This document shows positions 44,686 through 56,493 of a stretch of DNA of 64,000 nucleotides, one piece after another. The number at the start of each line of letters is the position of its first letter. Position 1 is the stretch's first letter. The position numbers and the translations under genes are program-made. The notes under the pieces are model-generated. The model ran no database searches and was not told the DNA's origin. It saw nothing but the letters and a program-made list of their open reading frames with translations. The stretch covers positions 108,883,849-108,947,848 of the forward strand of contig NC_050104.1 in the NCBI RefSeq assembly GCF_902167145.1. Reading direction: 5' to 3'. Origin of the DNA: Zea mays. Taxonomy: Eukaryota; Streptophyta; Magnoliopsida; Poales; Poaceae.

Positions 44686-47600
44686 ATGGCGGACCGAGGT
44701 TGGATGTACAATGTGCTAAGACCACATCCGTCGTACATTCGAAATTTGAGAAGCTTTATTGAAGCGGCCAACAAGCACGCGAATTTGCGAAAGAGCAAGG
44801 AGATATTATGTCCGTGCATCGATTGTGATAATAAGATAGCTTGGAGAGATATAGGAGTAATCCAATCACATCTGCTAAAAAGGGGGTTTAAAAACAATTA
44901 CACGATATGGTCAGAACATGGTGAGTTGGATCCGTGTGAAGTGCCTGGTAATGACGAGAGAGTTATCGGAATTTTAGATCTTAAAGTTGATGGTGAAGTG
45001 GATAATGTGGATGCTAATCAAGAATTTGAAGAATTTGATTGTGAAGAGATGTTGCGCCATATGGAACCAGAAATGTTAAGTTCTGTGGGATCGTAGAAAG
45101 GGCTATCTAAAATGGAGGGACTGGAAAGTGCCTCAAAAGAACCTTTATATGATGAATCAAAGGGTTGTGACAAAGAGTTTACTACACTGCGTACAGTTCT
45201 AGAACTTCTGAAGTTGAAGGCTAGCGCCGGATGGTCTGATACTAGCTTCACAGATCTTTTGAATTTTCTGTCTCAATTACTACCAAAACCCAACAAACTA
45301 CCAACAAGCACTTATAAAGCGAAGAAGCTTATATCTCCCATAGCTCTTGGTGTGCAAAAAATTCATGCATGTCCGAACCATTGTATTCTGTATCGTGGCG
45401 ATTTTGAGAACGCATCAAGATGCCCAGTTTGCAATGTCAGTCGATACAAGAAGAGCTACAATCAAGACTGTGTAAAAAAATTCCCGAAGAAAAATAAAAA
45501 CAAGAAATCCACTATTGGACCTGAAAGTGACGATGACACTTTTGATGACATGGATGGGAAAAAGAAGTCAAAGAACCCAGCTTTGGTGATGTGGTATCTT
45601 CCAGTAATTGATCGCTTAAAACGTTTGTTCTCAAACCCTAGGGAGGCTGAGCTTATGCGTTGGCATGCTGAAAATCGCAAGTAGAATAACAAACAAATTC
45701 GACACCCTGCTGATGCATCACAATGGAAAAATTTCGATCTTATGTATCCTGAGTTTGCCAAAGAAACCAGAAATGTAAGATTTGCTTTGGGTACAGACGG
45801 AATGAATCCATTTGGTGAAAAAAGAAGTGTACATAGCACCTGGCCCGTGACTTTAACGATGTACAACCTTCCATCATGGCTGTGTCACAAAAGAAAGTAT
45901 ATTATGTTGACTATTCTTATTCAAGGTCCGAAATCAGCTGGTGTTGATATTGATGTGTTCCTAGAACCTCTTATGGAAGATATGACAAAGCTCTGGAATG
46001 AAGGAGTTAGAATATGGGATGAGTATTGCCGTGAGTATTTCAACTTAAGAGCAATTATATTTGTTACCATCCATGATTCTCCCGGTGGCGCCACACTATC
46101 AGGGCAAAAGACTAAAGGAAAGAATGGTTGTGTAGTGTGCGTCGATGGAACTGCTTCCATGTACCTTAAATCATCCAAGAAGTTGGTGTTCATGGGACAC
46201 AGACGGTTCTTGATGAAGCAGCATAAGTACCGAAAGATGAAAGAGGAATTTAACAATCAACTGGAAAGTGAAGGTGCACCAAAGCCTTATAGTGGGAAAC
46301 TTGTTTTTGAAATTGTAAAGAACATTCATGTTGTATTCGGAAAGGGAAAAAACAAAGGAGAAAAGAGAAAGAGAACTGACCCTTCAACTTACACAACTTT
46401 CAAGAAGCAATCAATATTTTTCAAGTACCTCCCATACTGGAAGGATATGGAAATTTGCCACAGCATTGATTTGATGCATGTAACAAAAAATGTTTTTGAC
46501 AGCATCATTGGAACCTTGTTGGGCATGCCGAGTAAGACAAAAGACGGACTTAAATCACGCAATGACCTAGTAGATCTTCAAATCAGACCGGAACTTCATC
46601 CAGTGGATAGTGGCAAAGGGAAGCCTTACCTCCCCCCAGCTAGCTACAACTTGTCAGTTGAGGAGAGAACAAAGATTTGCAAATGTTTGCGTGGGGTCAA
46701 AGTGCCCACAGGTTTCTCATCCAATATCAGCAGACTAGTCAGGATGAAGGACTTGTCTCTATTTGGCTACAACTCTCATGACTGCCATGTGATGATGACG
46801 GTGTTCCTCCCAATTGCGGTAAGAGCCCTCAAAACAGAGCATGTCAAAGTTGTCATCACACGCTTGTGTTACTTTTTCAATGCGGTTTCACAAAAAGTAA
46901 TAGCTTTAGAAGACTTGGACTATCTAAAGGCATACATCATCGAGACTATGTGCAAGCTTGAAATGTGTTTTCCTCCATCATTTTTTGATATGCAAGTACA
47001 CCTAATCATACATCTCGTGGATCAGATAAAAATATTAGGGCCACTATATTTACATCATATGTTTCAGTTGGAGCGATACCTGGGAGTATTAAAAGGTTAT
47101 GTGCGAAATCGCGCTCACCCAGAGGGTTCAATCATGGAGGGATACACTACAGAAGAAGTGATTGAGAGCTGTATAGATTACATCAGTGACGGAACAATGA
47201 TAGGTGTGCCTGTACCTAAACATGAGGGTAAACTATGTGGGAGAGGGAGAATGGGCAAGAAAACTTTTCGCGTTGAGGATTACAAGCTAGTACATTGTGC
47301 TCATGGTAGTGTACTACAACATCTCACGATAGCCGAGCCTTACATAGAGGAACACCTGAATGAGCTTCGTAAAGAAAATCAGAACCGCACAGAGGACTGG
47401 ATCATGAGGGAGCACAAACATCGTTTCAGCGAATGGTTAATGGACAAAAACATCCCATTCGGAGACTCTTCGGATGAGAAAACAATGAAGAATTTGGCTT
47501 CTGGGCCATCGTGTTTTGTGACATCATGGCAAGCATATGACATCAATGGGTACACATTCTACACTAAATCAAAAGACATGAAAAGTGTTGCACAAAATAG

Positions 47601-48051
47601 CGGTGTTCGTATCGATGCTTTTGACCTACATGGACAGAAGACCACATATTTTGGATTCATAGAGGAAATATGGGAACTTGATTATGGCCCAAGCATGAAA
47701 ATACCCTTGTTTAAGTGCCAATGGGTACAACATCCCGTGGGGGTGATAGTGGATAACTACGGACTCACACTGGTAGACTTAAAGAAAGTAGGATATAAAG
47801 ATGACCCGTGGGTTCTCGCCGAATGTGTTGCACAAGTGTTCTATGTACTCGATCCAGCAGATGAGAAGATGCATGTAGTTATTTCTGGAAAGCAAAAAAT
47901 TGTTGGAGTTGAGAATGTGGGAGACCAAGATGAGGAATACAATAAGTATGAAGAGATGTTCGTCTTTAACGGTCCAGATAGAATCAAGCGTGTGGAAAAG
48001 AAAATTGATAAGAACTTAAAGCCATACATGCGGAAAAATGGTAGTTCATGA
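44686..48051 (+). pseudogene. CACTA TnpD-type transposase, two in-frame stops
   Basis: One frame of 1,122 codons starts at ATG 44686 (MADRGWMYNV). The N-terminal ~75 residues match the transposase-associated domain (PF13963: CPCIDCDNK, HLLKRGFKNNYTIWSEHGE). The Transposase_21 region (PF02992) covers about 45330-46500: GVQKIHACPNHCILYRGDF, CPVCNVSRYKK, GTDGMNPFGEKRSVHSTWPV, GVDIDVFLEPLMEDM. DUF4218- and DUF4216-like parts follow (LHHMFQLERYLGVLKGYVRN; CFVTSWQAYDINGYTF; FKCQWVQHPVG). Stops are TAG 45094 and TAG 45682. No frameshift or visible intron interrupts the rest, and the length is normal for TnpD. Removing two bases' worth of change is all that separates it from an open frame, so decay is recent. 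Confidence 0.92.
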
Positions 48052-48284
48052 AAAATTGTATGAATCAAATTGTATTTGTTATCATGTATGATCGACTATG
48101 AATTGTGGTTGCCAATTAATTTAAAATCTCTCTAGTTATCTATGTGTGCTATTATAATTCATTTAAATTGTATTTGCATATTATTGTTAAAAATTAAATA
48201 TTAATTCATTTAAATTGTATTTGCATATTTCTGTTAAAAATTAAAATTATTTTCATATTGAAATTGTATTTTCATAATTTTACA
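48052..48284. other. AT-rich 3' region of the TnpD gene
   Basis: TTCATTTAAATTGTATTTGC is repeated at about 48159 and 48202. This is likely the 3' untranslated and polyadenylation region. Confidence 0.6.
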
Positions 48285-48479
48285 ATCACAGGCGGTTTTG
48301 TCTTAGGGTCCGCTTGTGAAAAGGATAGAGCATCACAGGCGGTCCTAAACAAAAACCGCTTGTGATACTATTACATCACAGGCGTACTAAACCGCCTGGG
48401 ACATCACAGGCGGTTTTCTAACCGAACCGCCTGTGATGTAAAAATCCTACCGCTTGTATAGAGCCAAATTGTACTAGTG
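48285..48479. repeat. CACTA right subterminal repeats and terminal repeat
   Basis: About seven ATCACAGGCGGT-type words in both orientations, then CCGCTTGTATAGAGCC and the end GTACTAGTG. It mirrors the left end. Confidence 0.85.
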
Positions 48480-48482
48480 CAA

Positions 48483-48869
48483 GCTTTTCAAAGTAACACA
48501 TGTGTACAAATATGTGGCTTTGATTAATGTTGAATTGTGCATGTGAGTTAACATGTGTCTTGATATTATTGTAATATACTCAGTGTAGTGGTGTTGAATG
48601 AATTAATCTTAAGTTAAATTGTGGACTTATGCTCGTACATAGTTGGTTCATGCACAATTGTTGTTTAAAGTAGAACATGGTCAGTGATGGACTGAAACTA
48701 GGTTTAGGAGGAACTAAAGATCTGGGACTAAGTTCAGAGAGAAACTGAAGTCCTATTGGCTAAGGATATCACATGAGACATTCGAGTTTGAGAACGGTGC
48801 AAATAAAGATAGACGTTGCGTTAGAGTGACAACATAATGTATGGTCGTGTCACGTGAGGATATAAGATT
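48483..48869. other. flank between CACTA and the next insertion; no gene
   Basis: AT-rich, with short word repetition around ACATGTGT. Nothing codes. Confidence 0.5.
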
Positions 48870-48912
48870 ATCTCCAGCAGACTCTCTATTCTACTCCCTA
48901 CTTCACTTTCTA
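48870..48912. mobile_element. left part of a small TIR element split by a Helitron
   Basis: ATCTCCAGCAG at 48870-48880 pairs with CTGTTGGAGAT at 56483-56493 (one mismatch). Without the Helitron the element would be about 127 bp, a MITE-size unit. The target duplication is not clear. Confidence 0.5.
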
Positions 48913-49759
48913 CTAGGTGTGTGCTCGTGCGTTGCAACGGGAGTACGCTTGATGATGCCATATTCATTGACTATGATGGGTGTCTGACTATTCTGATCTC
49001 AGTGAAAAGAGCAGCAATCAATTTGCATAATAATATGAATAACAGGCCTATTTGCATTTCAAAGTGCTAATTTGCATTAAGACCGTATTGCTCCACAGTT
49101 GTGTCAACAAAGGAATGCTAAAGTGGAAAGTCAGACTTGACCAACTTAGGTCAGGTGTGGTAAAGTGTGTTCGATAAACCAAAAATAGCAACAATCATAA
49201 GACTATGTTTCATAGATGATAATACAGGCTAAATATTCCAATCCTAAAGCCATGTTATTTCTGCAATCAGAACGACACAAATCCAATGGTGATGCCTAAA
49301 ATAAAAAAGGCTTGTTTGGTTAGTGCCCAGCCAGCCTTGCTGTGATACGTCTATCCAACAGAATTTAGCAATTATCAGATGCCAGCCAAATATTGGTAAC
49401 ACATATTAGGCCACTAACCAACAATCCTTCCACATATTATCACAGTGATTGTAATAAAATTCTATAGATTACATAAAGGGTTAAATACACATGCACATTA
49501 AAAAACATTCATAAAATTCCACGAATTAAGTTCCTGACTTCAGTTGTTGTAAGACTATAGTTCCACTTCATCATCATGTTTATTTGAAGAGAAACAATGG
49601 TGTCCTGTGTTGATGATGAGCGCCTTGATTTTTAGGATGGTGATCTTGTTGTTTTCTCAGAGGTCCAGGGTATGAAAGAATTGAATGATGGCAAGCCAAG
49701 GACAGTAATGTGCGCAGGACCATTTTCCTTTTGCATCGAGGATACAAGTAACTTTGGCA

Positions 49760-49990
49760 CTTACAAAAGGTGGAATTGTTACACAGCTCGAGGCTGCTGA
49801 GTTTCTCCTGAAGGCCAGCATCAATACTGCACTTGCCTCTCACTCACCAAACTATGGGGTAATCAGTGATGCCCTCAGAAAGCTAGTATGCCTTGCTGGT
49901 CTCCATGATTTCAGTGGTAGCATGAGTGATGCAGCCTATGACGTATTTCGACAAGCTTATTACCATATTGTGGTTGGACTTAAAGATGGT
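49760..49990 (+). pseudogene. unidentified captured exon
   Basis: Open frame reading [40 protein letters not shown] and YDVFRQAYYHIVVGLKDGEY: helical, TPR-like spacing and protein-like composition. I could not name it with confidence. It precedes the aminopeptidase exons on the same strand but does not belong to that family. Confidence 0.45.
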
Positions 49991-50041
49991 GAATATCTAT
50001 ATGTTGGTTGCAATTCTACAACATATGTATATTCTTATCAA

Positions 50042-50533
<492 letters not shown>

Positions 50534-50931
50534 TAGGCTGCCTTTTCCTTTAGTGCTCTGTTTATTTGTACTGAACTGATATGTTTTGTTCAAGTGCATC
50601 ATGTTCATGTCTCCATTGGAATACTGTTTTCCCTATGCAAATATTTTATGGATTGGCATCTCTCTAGTTGCTACTGTATAATTTGTCTGTCTAATTTAAT
50701 TTCTCTTGGCCTGTTTATTTGTGACTTTGGGCCTGAATTCAGTGTTCTTGATGTCGAGGGTGAAGATGCACGTACAGGCATAGTTGATATAACCCATCAG
50801 TTTAAACTTTACAAAATCCATCCAACCAAATCACTACACACCCATATACAACATTGAATTGTGGTAGTGATTTAGTGAAACTAATTGTGCCATATCAACA
50901 CCGACAAACATTGTAGAACATAAGTGAATGT

Positions 50932-51003
50932 ATTACCATGTAGTAGGAGTGAAATTTATTACCCGCACAGCCATCGTTTATTTCCCCCTCGCGAGTGAGG
51001 AAT
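50932..51003 (+). repeat. 72 bp direct repeat, copy 1
   Basis: ATTACCATGTAGTAGGAG through CCCCCTCGCGAGTGAGGAAT, with about five differences from copy 2 at 55333-55404. Confidence 0.85.
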
Positions 51004-52229
51004 CTCCAAGTTCGTCTTGCTTCAAATTAAACCAAATCAATCAAGGATCGCACACACCCTGCCCCTAAAACCCATGAAGCAAGCACGACAGCCTGAAACA
51101 GGGAGCAACTTTCAGAGTTGTACAAGAGACTAAAATATAAATACGTTGATTGTAAAATTCATCAAACGCGTTACATTTAAATTAACATGTAACTCATAGT
51201 TGTATTTTCTAGGGCAAACGGAACCATTGTTACAAGTGCAAGCCATTCCGCAACATTCCGAGCATATCAGTTTTAGTGGACCATTCAACATCAGGGAACT
51301 AAAATAGGTTTTACCCTGCCCCCCTCGACAACTGGGTTCATCGTACACATAATTCCAACTGTACAATAGCTGGATCAGCCCAAGGAAAACCATACACCGA
51401 AAAACTGATGGGTGACCTGGGTTCGATCCCCGGCAACACCGCTTTTTATTTTCTATTTTCTGTTCTTTTCCAGCCTACTTAGGAGGTCACTGAGCCTAAA
51501 TGTCTGATATTCTCTCACAAAAGAAGATGCTAAAGAACCTTTTGTCCACTTCGATTTTCCAACTGGAAACAGTCGGTTCCCTCCAAACCGCAGTCAGTTT
51601 CCTATCTAACTATTGAAGCCAAATCATCGAGCACATGAAACATCTCGCAAGTTGGTCAAATATAGCTGCTCCAAACGGCTTCAATCACTCACGGAGCTCA
51701 AGCACTCGATTCAATATTTATCTTTATCCTAGTGGACGGTGGCTGGCAGATGCTTGTACGTACATAGTTTTGTCGTACTTAGAGTTCGCCTCCGAGCTAC
51801 TGTTGTTGTGCAAAACCAGATTACCATAGCTTCCACAGGCCAAAGTTCAGAGCTAAATGTGGGGACAACATTACATTCACTAAGATATGCACCACAACAA
51901 TCTCAATCTGGTTGGTTTCATCTATATTTCATCTCCTTTAATTATTCCTTGATATTTTCTGATTAATGTTCTGTAAGCAGAACTATGCAAATGAAGAAAG
52001 TCTTCGGAGATTCACTGTAGATCTCAAAAAAGCAGAACACCAATATTTATTCTGATAAACCTGAAAGCGATAATGGAACAGAGGTTGGAAATGTGCTCAT
52101 TACTTAATTACGCTATTTTCTTTAAAGCATATCAATTTCTTTTTCCCCCTTATAATCATTCACATACATAGCGCTCAAATCACTATGATGCAGTCATGCT
52201 GCTTTTTAAATAGAATGTAAATGAACTAA
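51004..52229. other. Helitron interior, no recognised gene
   Basis: A tRNA T-arm-like stretch (GGGTTCGATCCCCGGC, about 51419-51434) is followed by TTTTT, but no acceptor partner or anticodon arm exists upstream. Nothing else codes convincingly. Confidence 0.5.
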
Positions 52230-52439
52230 AGGCATGTTTGGATACATGGGGCTAACAATTAGCCCATGTTTTTTAAATACCAATTTGAAAGACTAAACAT
52301 GGGCTAATTCTGAGCTATTAGAGCTAATGATTGTTAATCGGTGGTTAGATTACATTAGTCTTTATTAGCCCATAATTAGCCCATGTTTAATCTATTTATG
52401 CAAAATGGTTCAATTTTTAGCTGTGATCCAAACAGGTCC
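52230..52439. mobile_element. Tourist-like MITE
   Basis: 210 bp with inverted ends AGGCATGTTTGGAT and, from the right, GGACCTGTTTGGAT. It is flanked by TAA on both sides (52227-52229, 52440-52442). The TAA duplication and the TGTTTGGAT end suggest PIF/Harbinger. The interior repeats GGGCTAA/TTAGCCC words. Confidence 0.7.
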
Positions 52440-52939
52440 TAATTGTTCTCCACTTCTTGCAGCTACCAGCTAACATGTTTTGCCTAAGGTTAGTTGTCGC
52501 ATAGGCATCAACCAAACAGGCTCTTGACAGTGACCTATACTACAAAATGGGTACCCACTTGCATCCTGACCAATTAGATATAGATGTGTACAGTACTTAA
52601 GTACATGTGCATTCCTGTAAACCAAAACTTAATCGTTATCAAGGTCCTCAGAGAAGTGTGCAGTGCGTAGGCTTGCTGCCTTGTTAAATAGGAGTCAGAG
52701 CAGCAGTTGTTCTGCTGATGGTGCAGTGACGGGGTTGGGCAGATAAGAGTAAAGATTGGGTTGCCAACTTGCGAGCCTCTCTCTCACTGACCTGACCAGA
52801 TAACTTTCAGCGGCACATCCCAAACATGCTGCTAAAAAATCTCTCATAAATGGGATTATACTCATGCGAGCCACAGCAACATACTAACAGTTTCGAACCT
52901 AAAGCTTTTATATGATAGGTATACGAAATGGAAAGAAGC

Positions 52940-53290
52940 ATAGGCAGTGATATTTTAGTTCCATTCTCTGAAAACGTTTCCAACCAGTCTAAGCTGCAAG
53001 TGCAAAGGTTTCCAGAACATGCGGTGTATGAGTTTCATTCCTGCGAGGCTATTATGGCTTTCAGAATCAGCTGAGTAGCTAACCAAGCTGGCAGTGGCAG
53101 GTCCCTGAACACCTTCCCCGGAGATAGTGAGACTACTCAAGCGCGAGGCAACGAAACTCACCCCAGCACCTGTTATCCTCTTGCAATCCAAAAGCTCGAG
53201 CCTCTGTTTCACTACAGCATGAAAGCATGGTTCAACAATGTTACGTACGCCCACCCCTTCTCTTCCTTTCATGTTGTGCCAAGAAAATAT
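52940..53290 (-). pseudogene. possible captured LRR-like exon, minus strand
   Basis: The minus strand reads VKQRLELLDCKRITGAGVSF followed by VASRLSSL, which has the spacing of a leucine-rich repeat. The rest of the 105-codon frame is not recognisable. Treat as a tentative captured exon. Confidence 0.35.
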
Positions 53291-53481
53291 TAATTAAATC
53301 AATCATAATTAAGCTGGCCCAAGAGAGAGGACAGACACATTTCTATTGCTTGTCCCATGCTTCCCACGTGCGGACAGAGAGCAAAAAGAGGGAAATGGCA
53401 TGTGCATAAGCAAGGGAAGCATATTGTCATGCCACCCAACACATGATTGGTACTGACAGTAGGGGTGGAAACTTATAAATT

Positions 53482-54800
53482 ATGTATTTTCCTATGTTTG
53501 GTGGTTTTAATCCTAAATTGTGGAAGAGTCGATGTGAAACGTATTTTGAGTACTGTGCAGTCCTAGTGGACATGTGGATCAAAATTGCAGTGATGCACTA
53601 TGAAGGATGTGCCCTTTGCTGGCTGCAATCTATGGAAGCTAGAACAAGGAATTTGAATTGGGGTAAGTTGTGTATAGCTCTGATGACTCGTTTTGGTCGA
53701 GATCAACACAACTTACTGATTTGACAATTTTACTATATATATATATATATATATCAGACTGGGGTTGTGTCTGAGTACATTAAACAGTTCGACGTGCTAT
53801 TACACCAACTAATGGCTCATGAGCATCAATTGACATCTACCATGGTAACAGCTCGGTTCATTGATGGTTTAAAAGATGAACTGAAAATAGCAGTGATCAT
53901 GCAGCGACTGTCTGACCTAGATACAACTTGTTCACTTGCATTATTACAAGAAGATATGATGAATAGTACTGGACGGAAGGAACAACGGAGAATAGAGATG
54001 GGATCTTTTATCATGTTCCACCCAAGTTAGGTCCTCTACCGTTGCCTCCACCCCTACTGTCAGGCAATCGAGTGTCAGGACTAAATGGAGAGCGTAGACC
54101 ACAAATGTCTACCACAGTCCAAAGGAGAAGAAGGCAAAATGTCAGCATTAAAAGCTTACAGAAAAGCCAAAAGGGTTGTGCTTCAAGTGTGGCGAACAAT
54201 GGGGTCAATTGCATAGATGTTCCAACACTGTGCCGTTACATGTGCTAGAGGAAATGTGGGCATTCACCATAGGTGCAGAAGGTCAAGGGGAGGAACCTAG
54301 AGAGCCAACAACCGAAGGCAACCAAGAATGTGTGTTGGCTATCTCTATGGCAGCAGTGACAGGTAGTGAGAGTAGAAAGACCATCAAACTCTGGGCTTCG
54401 ATCCATTTTCAGCAGGTCTTGGTATTACTTGACCCCGGCTGTTATGCAAGTTTAATGGGAAGCCATCTATTGGGAGTAATGACTGGTGTTCGATCGTTGC
54501 AGCATCCTCTTCATGTAAAGGTTGTTGATGGGGGAGAACTGTGGAGTACCCATATGGTTCCCGACTGCCAGTGGCTATGTGAGGGAACAACCTTTTTGAC
54601 TGACTTTAAGATTTTACCCTTGAGTGGCTATGACCTTATTGTGGGGATGGATTGGTTGGAGCAACACAGCCCGATGTCGGTGCATTGGGGACATAAGTGG
54701 CTGACATTTGTATATAAAAGGGAAACCTGTCAAGTTACAAGGTGCAAAGCCAAATACCCAATCATGTGTTGCTCTTATTGTAGTACAGTTTGATTCATTG
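53482..54800 (+). pseudogene. gypsy gag and protease fragment
   Basis: 53482-53724 matches the retrotransposon gag domain (FNPKLWKSRCETYFEY, NWGKLCIALMTRFGRD). A TGA at 53722 is followed by a (TA)n run (53735-53754) that splits the domain. Gag resumes at 53767 (VSEYIKQFDVLLHQLMAHEH). A frame change follows. Then come the zinc knuckle CFKCGEQWGQLHRC (about 54176) and a protease (54380-54740) with LLDPGCYASL, where the active-site DSG reads DPG, and LSGYDLIVGMDWLEQHSPM. The lineage is a Ty3 element of another family than Grande. RT is missing. Confidence 0.8.
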
Positions 54801-55332
54801 ATTAGACAATAGGCTATCGAACAACTCTTGGAACTACAAGTTACTGCGAATGATCCTCCAGCTGAGATACCTCCACATGGGTTTGCAATTTATGGAAATT
54901 GGTGGTTTCCTGACTTATGTCTGCTATGCCGATACTAATTATTTGATATCATAATTATAATAAGCTAATGCAAATGCCTGCTTAAGACAAATGAGTTCAT
55001 GATTCTGAATAACTTTGCTAAATTTATTTGTATAATTTATTGCAGGTAAATACTCCCTTCTTCCTTTATATTCTTGTTGTCTGATTGGATAACTTTGCTA
55101 GATTTATTTGTATAATTTATTATTGCATTTCACCCACACTAACTTATCTTCAAAAGATGGGTTATGTTGTTTGCTTCAGCACACGACATCACATAAGAAA
55201 ATTGTGATTAATCTTTGTTTTCTTGCAGAATGACCATGATCCATCAAAGTTATTAGCTGAGACTCCAGGAAACTTCTTTGTTTCCTGGTTGCTAATGGTG
55301 CTCATGTTGATGTAGATTGAAAATACAAAAGC

Positions 55333-55404
55333 ATTACCATGTAGTAGGAGAGAAATGTATTACCCGCACAGCCGTCGTTTGCTTCCCCCTCGCGAGTGAG
55401 GAAT
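55333..55404 (+). repeat. 72 bp direct repeat, copy 2
   Basis: Matches 50932-51003. The copies bracket 4.3 kb that includes the MITE and the gypsy fragment. Confidence 0.85.
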
Positions 55405-55599
55405 GGCTGGTTGAACGATAAGCCTAGAATGTCTCCCAGCCTTGAACGTAACAGGCACACGATGAAACGGTAGAGAGTTGTGTTAGATCTCCCAGCCTAG
55501 AATGACTCTTTTAATAGCAAAGGCATTACCGCGAATCTGAAGGAAAGGTAGGTGGCGCGTTTGTGGGTGCGTGGATGGGGGTCTGGCTGCGAGGTTCAA

Positions 55600-56323
55600 T
55601 AGTAGGCGCCTCCCCCTACCAAATGTTGTGGTACTGGAGAACCTCAAGCCCTCGCTGCTGCAATCGCGGTAATGGCGCACGCTCAACTGGGAGATCTGCA
55701 ATCGCGGTAATGGCGGGTGTGTGTTGAATTAGGCTTGTACGGGTGCTGGCAGGCGCTGTCGGCGATGGGGCACAGTGCCCGGGCGCTGGTTCGGGGGTGG
55801 CTGCATTCTGAGGCGCAGGTGGCGGGCGTGCAGGAGTTTGGTGGGGGCCAGGCGCTGGTGCAGGCTGGAAGCCAGTGGTGTCAGGCTGGTTCACCACCCT
55901 CTGGTGTCCGTCGTGGCCATTGCCAGGCTTTCTAATGCTGCAATCAAGATTCAAAGTTCTCATCAAAACCCTATCAACCCTGGCGAGATCAACCAATCGT
56001 GCGAGGAAGAGCAGAGGGCAATCAGAATCAAATATGTCGAAGCTGCTGGACCGGCCGGGTCTCCTGGCGTGCCCCTCACCCCTGTCCCCTCGCTGGGACA
56101 TAAATCCACTTCTCTCCAATCAGAACGACTAAGCCATGTAGATTCGCGGCAGGATTCGCTGCGGCGGGCGTGCGGGAATGCGAGCGCTTCGGTAGCAGCG
56201 GGCAAGGCACAGGCTGTTCGCGGCGGAAGAGGCGGTCGCGGCGGGATTCACGGAGAGGTTTGCGGGCTTGAGGTTCGCCATGGTCGCGGCGGGGTTTGCG
56301 TGGTTTGTGGGCGGGCGGGTAGA
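55600..56323. other. GC-rich exon-like block of the Helitron
   Basis: GC-rich with long open frames on both strands (minus 56119-55616, plus 55775-56344). GCAATCGCGGTAATGGCG occurs twice (about 55662 and 55699). It resembles a captured GC-rich 5' exon. No family was recognised on either strand. Confidence 0.4.
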
Positions 56324-56409
56324 GGCGGGGGCAGTCTACAGTAGGTTCTTAATAGTTAGTATAAGTAGGCGGGGGCAGTCTACAGTAGGTTCTTAATAGT
56401 TAGTAGAGA
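56324..56409 (-). repeat. tandemly duplicated Helitron 5' terminus
   Basis: A 38 bp segment (GGCGGGGGCAGTCTACAGTA onward) occurs at 56324-56361 and 56368-56405, period 44 bp. The outer copy carries the TCTCTACTA terminus. The inner one reads TATACTA at the same place. Confidence 0.9.
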
Positions 56410-56493
56410 TTTTAAACTTTACTCTGCAAATAGTGTAATCTACACCGCAAAACAGTATACTTTGCACTGCCGTTTACATAGCCTGTTGGAGAT
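56410..56493. mobile_element. right part of the small TIR element split by the Helitron
   Basis: Ends CTGTTGGAGAT. Joined with 48870-48912 it makes a short TIR unit. Confidence 0.5.

Larger units (their letters stand above)
37397..48479. mobile_element. CACTA (En/Spm) transposon, 11.1 kb, complete ends
   Basis: The left end is CACTACTACAGG and the right end is TTGTACTAGTG. Both are followed inward by CTCTATACA(A/G)GCGG, giving ~30 bp imperfect terminal repeats. The 3 bp duplication CAA is at 37394-37396 and 48480-48482. Both subterminal regions are packed with CACAGGCGGT in both orientations. Inside are two divergent genes: minus 41464-37951 and plus 44686-48051. The centre holds captured-gene hairpins, a minisatellite and a palindrome. 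Ends and duplication are intact but the plus gene has two stops, so a trans source would be needed for movement. Confidence 0.93.

Noticed and set aside
51410..51440. tRNA gene
   Set aside because: Only a T-arm-like sequence with a following T run is present. There is no acceptor stem partner, D-arm or anticodon arm.
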